Positions 63,388-64,000 of a DNA stretch of 64,000 nucleotides are shown piece after piece. The stretch's first letter is position 1, and each line of letters starts with the position of its first letter. Where the stretch lies: positions 1 through 64,000 of the forward strand of contig NZ_FNCS01000005.1 of NCBI RefSeq assembly GCF_900100665.1, read 5' to 3'. A program made the position numbers and the translations under genes. The notes under the pieces are model-generated. The model saw only the letters and a program-made list of their open reading frames with translations, did no database searches and was not told the origin of the DNA. The DNA comes from Pelagibacterium luteolum (GTDB lineage Bacteria > Pseudomonadota > Alphaproteobacteria > Rhizobiales > Devosiaceae).

Positions 63388-64000
63388 TTAGAGACTCGAG
63401 TTGGGAGGCGTGGTGAGCTTAGGCGTTGGCGCTCCTGGTCCTGACTGGCCCGGCACGTAAGGGGGTGCGACGAGGCCGGCGGAGATGATGAGTTTGGCGC
63501 CTTCTTCCACGCTCATGTCGAGGATGATGACGTCCTCGCGCGGCAAAAACATCAGAAAGCCGGTGGTAGGGTTGGGCGTTGTCGGCATGAAGACGCCGAT
63601 CAAATCCTCGCCGGGGATTTTGTGACCCAGTTCGCCGCGTGCTTCGGAGGCGATGAGGACGATGGCCCATACTCCTTTGCGCGGATATTCCATCAGGCCG
63701 ACCTGTTTGAAGCTCGTGCCGCGCTGGGTGATGAGCGTATCGAAGATTTGCTTGAGGGCATTGTAGATCGAGGAGATGACCGGCAAGCGGCCGACGATGC
63801 GCTCGCCGTAATGGAAAAGGCTGCGGCCGATGAAATTGGCGGCGAAAAAGCCGATTGCAGTGATGACGACGAGGGAGACGATCAGCCCCAGGCCGGGGAT
63901 CGGGAACGGCAGATAGTTGGCCGGATTGAGCCGTTCGGGGATGAGCGGCACGATGGCGGCATCGATCCAGCCGATGACAGTCCAGGCCAGGTACAACGTA
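63388..64000 (-). CDS. DUF502 membrane protein, 5' end outside window
   Basis: At least 203 residues are visible; the coding frame runs past base 64000, since the protein should start about 15-25 residues earlier. The visible part opens TLYLAWTVIGWID, has further hydrophobic spans (PFPIPGLGLIVSLVVITAIGFF), and the DUF502 pattern VSSIYNALKQIFDTLI, EYPRKGVWAIVLIASE, VFMPTTPNPTTGFLMFLPREDVI. The family is widespread and of unknown function. The C-terminal tail is rich in Pro and Gly. Confidence 0.9.
   Translation of the reverse strand, partial: TLYLAWTVIGWIDAAIVPLIPERLNPANYLPFPIPGLGLIVSLVVITAIGFFAANFIGRSLFHYGERIVGRLPVISSIYNALKQIFDTLITQRGTSFKQVGLMEYPRKGVWAIVLIASEARGELGHKIPGEDLIGVFMPTTPNPTTGFLMFLPREDVIILDMSVEEGAKLIISAGLVAPPYVPGQSGPGAPTPKLTTPPNSSL

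Noticed and set aside
1-64000. CRISPR array, prophage or integrated element
   Set aside because: No regularly spaced repeats, integrase, phage structural genes or attachment-site duplication next to the two tRNA genes were seen.

Overview
The window is a compact chromosomal stretch from an alphaproteobacterium of the Hyphomicrobiales (Rhizobiales). I infer a Devosiaceae-like host from gene order and protein style. Evidence includes the blocks lptF-lptG-lptD-surA-pdxA-rsmA, fabD-fabG-acpP-fabF-mltG-yicC-gmk, rpsF-rpsR-rplI-dnaB-alr-radA-cvpA-purF, and sdhE-mfd divergent from recG. It also includes an IalB-family protein and an EcfG-type general-stress promoter (GGAAC-N17-CGTT). Base composition is high GC. 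No rRNA, insertion sequence, prophage or CRISPR array was seen.

Layout. 1-5% of the window is tRNA-Ser(GCU), a stress-promoted CsbD protein, a glutathione transferase and a glyoxalase-related protein. 2.4-6.3 kb holds a TauE/SafE exporter and a translationally coupled molybdopterin oxidoreductase/acyltransferase pair. 6.4-8.8 kb is the most unusual part: a lipoprotein with a transferrin-binding-protein-like barrel end, followed by a Slam-type outer-membrane protein. Together they look like a small type XI surface-lipoprotein export system. 9.1-12.6 kb is a regulatory and efflux patch: a DHA2 multidrug transporter and a divergent MarR regulator sharing a perfect palindromic operator, a frameshifted LysR regulator and a DUF1127 protein. 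12.6-18.8 kb carries ndk, an ABC-F protein, a DUF4344 peptidase, a YitT protein, holC and pepA.

18.9-32.9 kb is envelope and lipid housekeeping. LPS export (lptF, lptG, lptD), a SurA-like chaperone, PLP synthesis (pdxA) and rRNA methylation (rsmA) run on the plus strand and meet gmk, yicC, mltG and the type II fatty-acid genes coming from the other side. 33-42.1 kb is ribosomal proteins, replicative helicase, alanine racemase, RadA, CvpA and PurF. 42.2-45.2 kb is der plus a YfgM-like protein, then a WYL regulator broken by an in-frame amber codon.

45.3-51.6 kb has an aldehyde dehydrogenase and a complete MCE (Mla-like) lipid-transport operon: STAS-permease, ATPase, a very long MlaD, and an auxiliary lipoprotein. 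A 54-residue membrane ORF lies upstream of that operon. 51.8-57.2 kb has tRNA-Ser(UGA), an EamA exporter, quinone reductase, a TerC protein with a long acidic tail, a UbiH-family hydroxylase and IalB. The window closes with mfd, sdhE, recG and a DUF502 protein cut by the right edge.

Taken together the region is dominated by outer-membrane building: LPS, phospholipid and surface-lipoprotein transport, fatty acids and peptidoglycan tailoring. The accessory genes are concentrated between about 4 and 12.5 kb.
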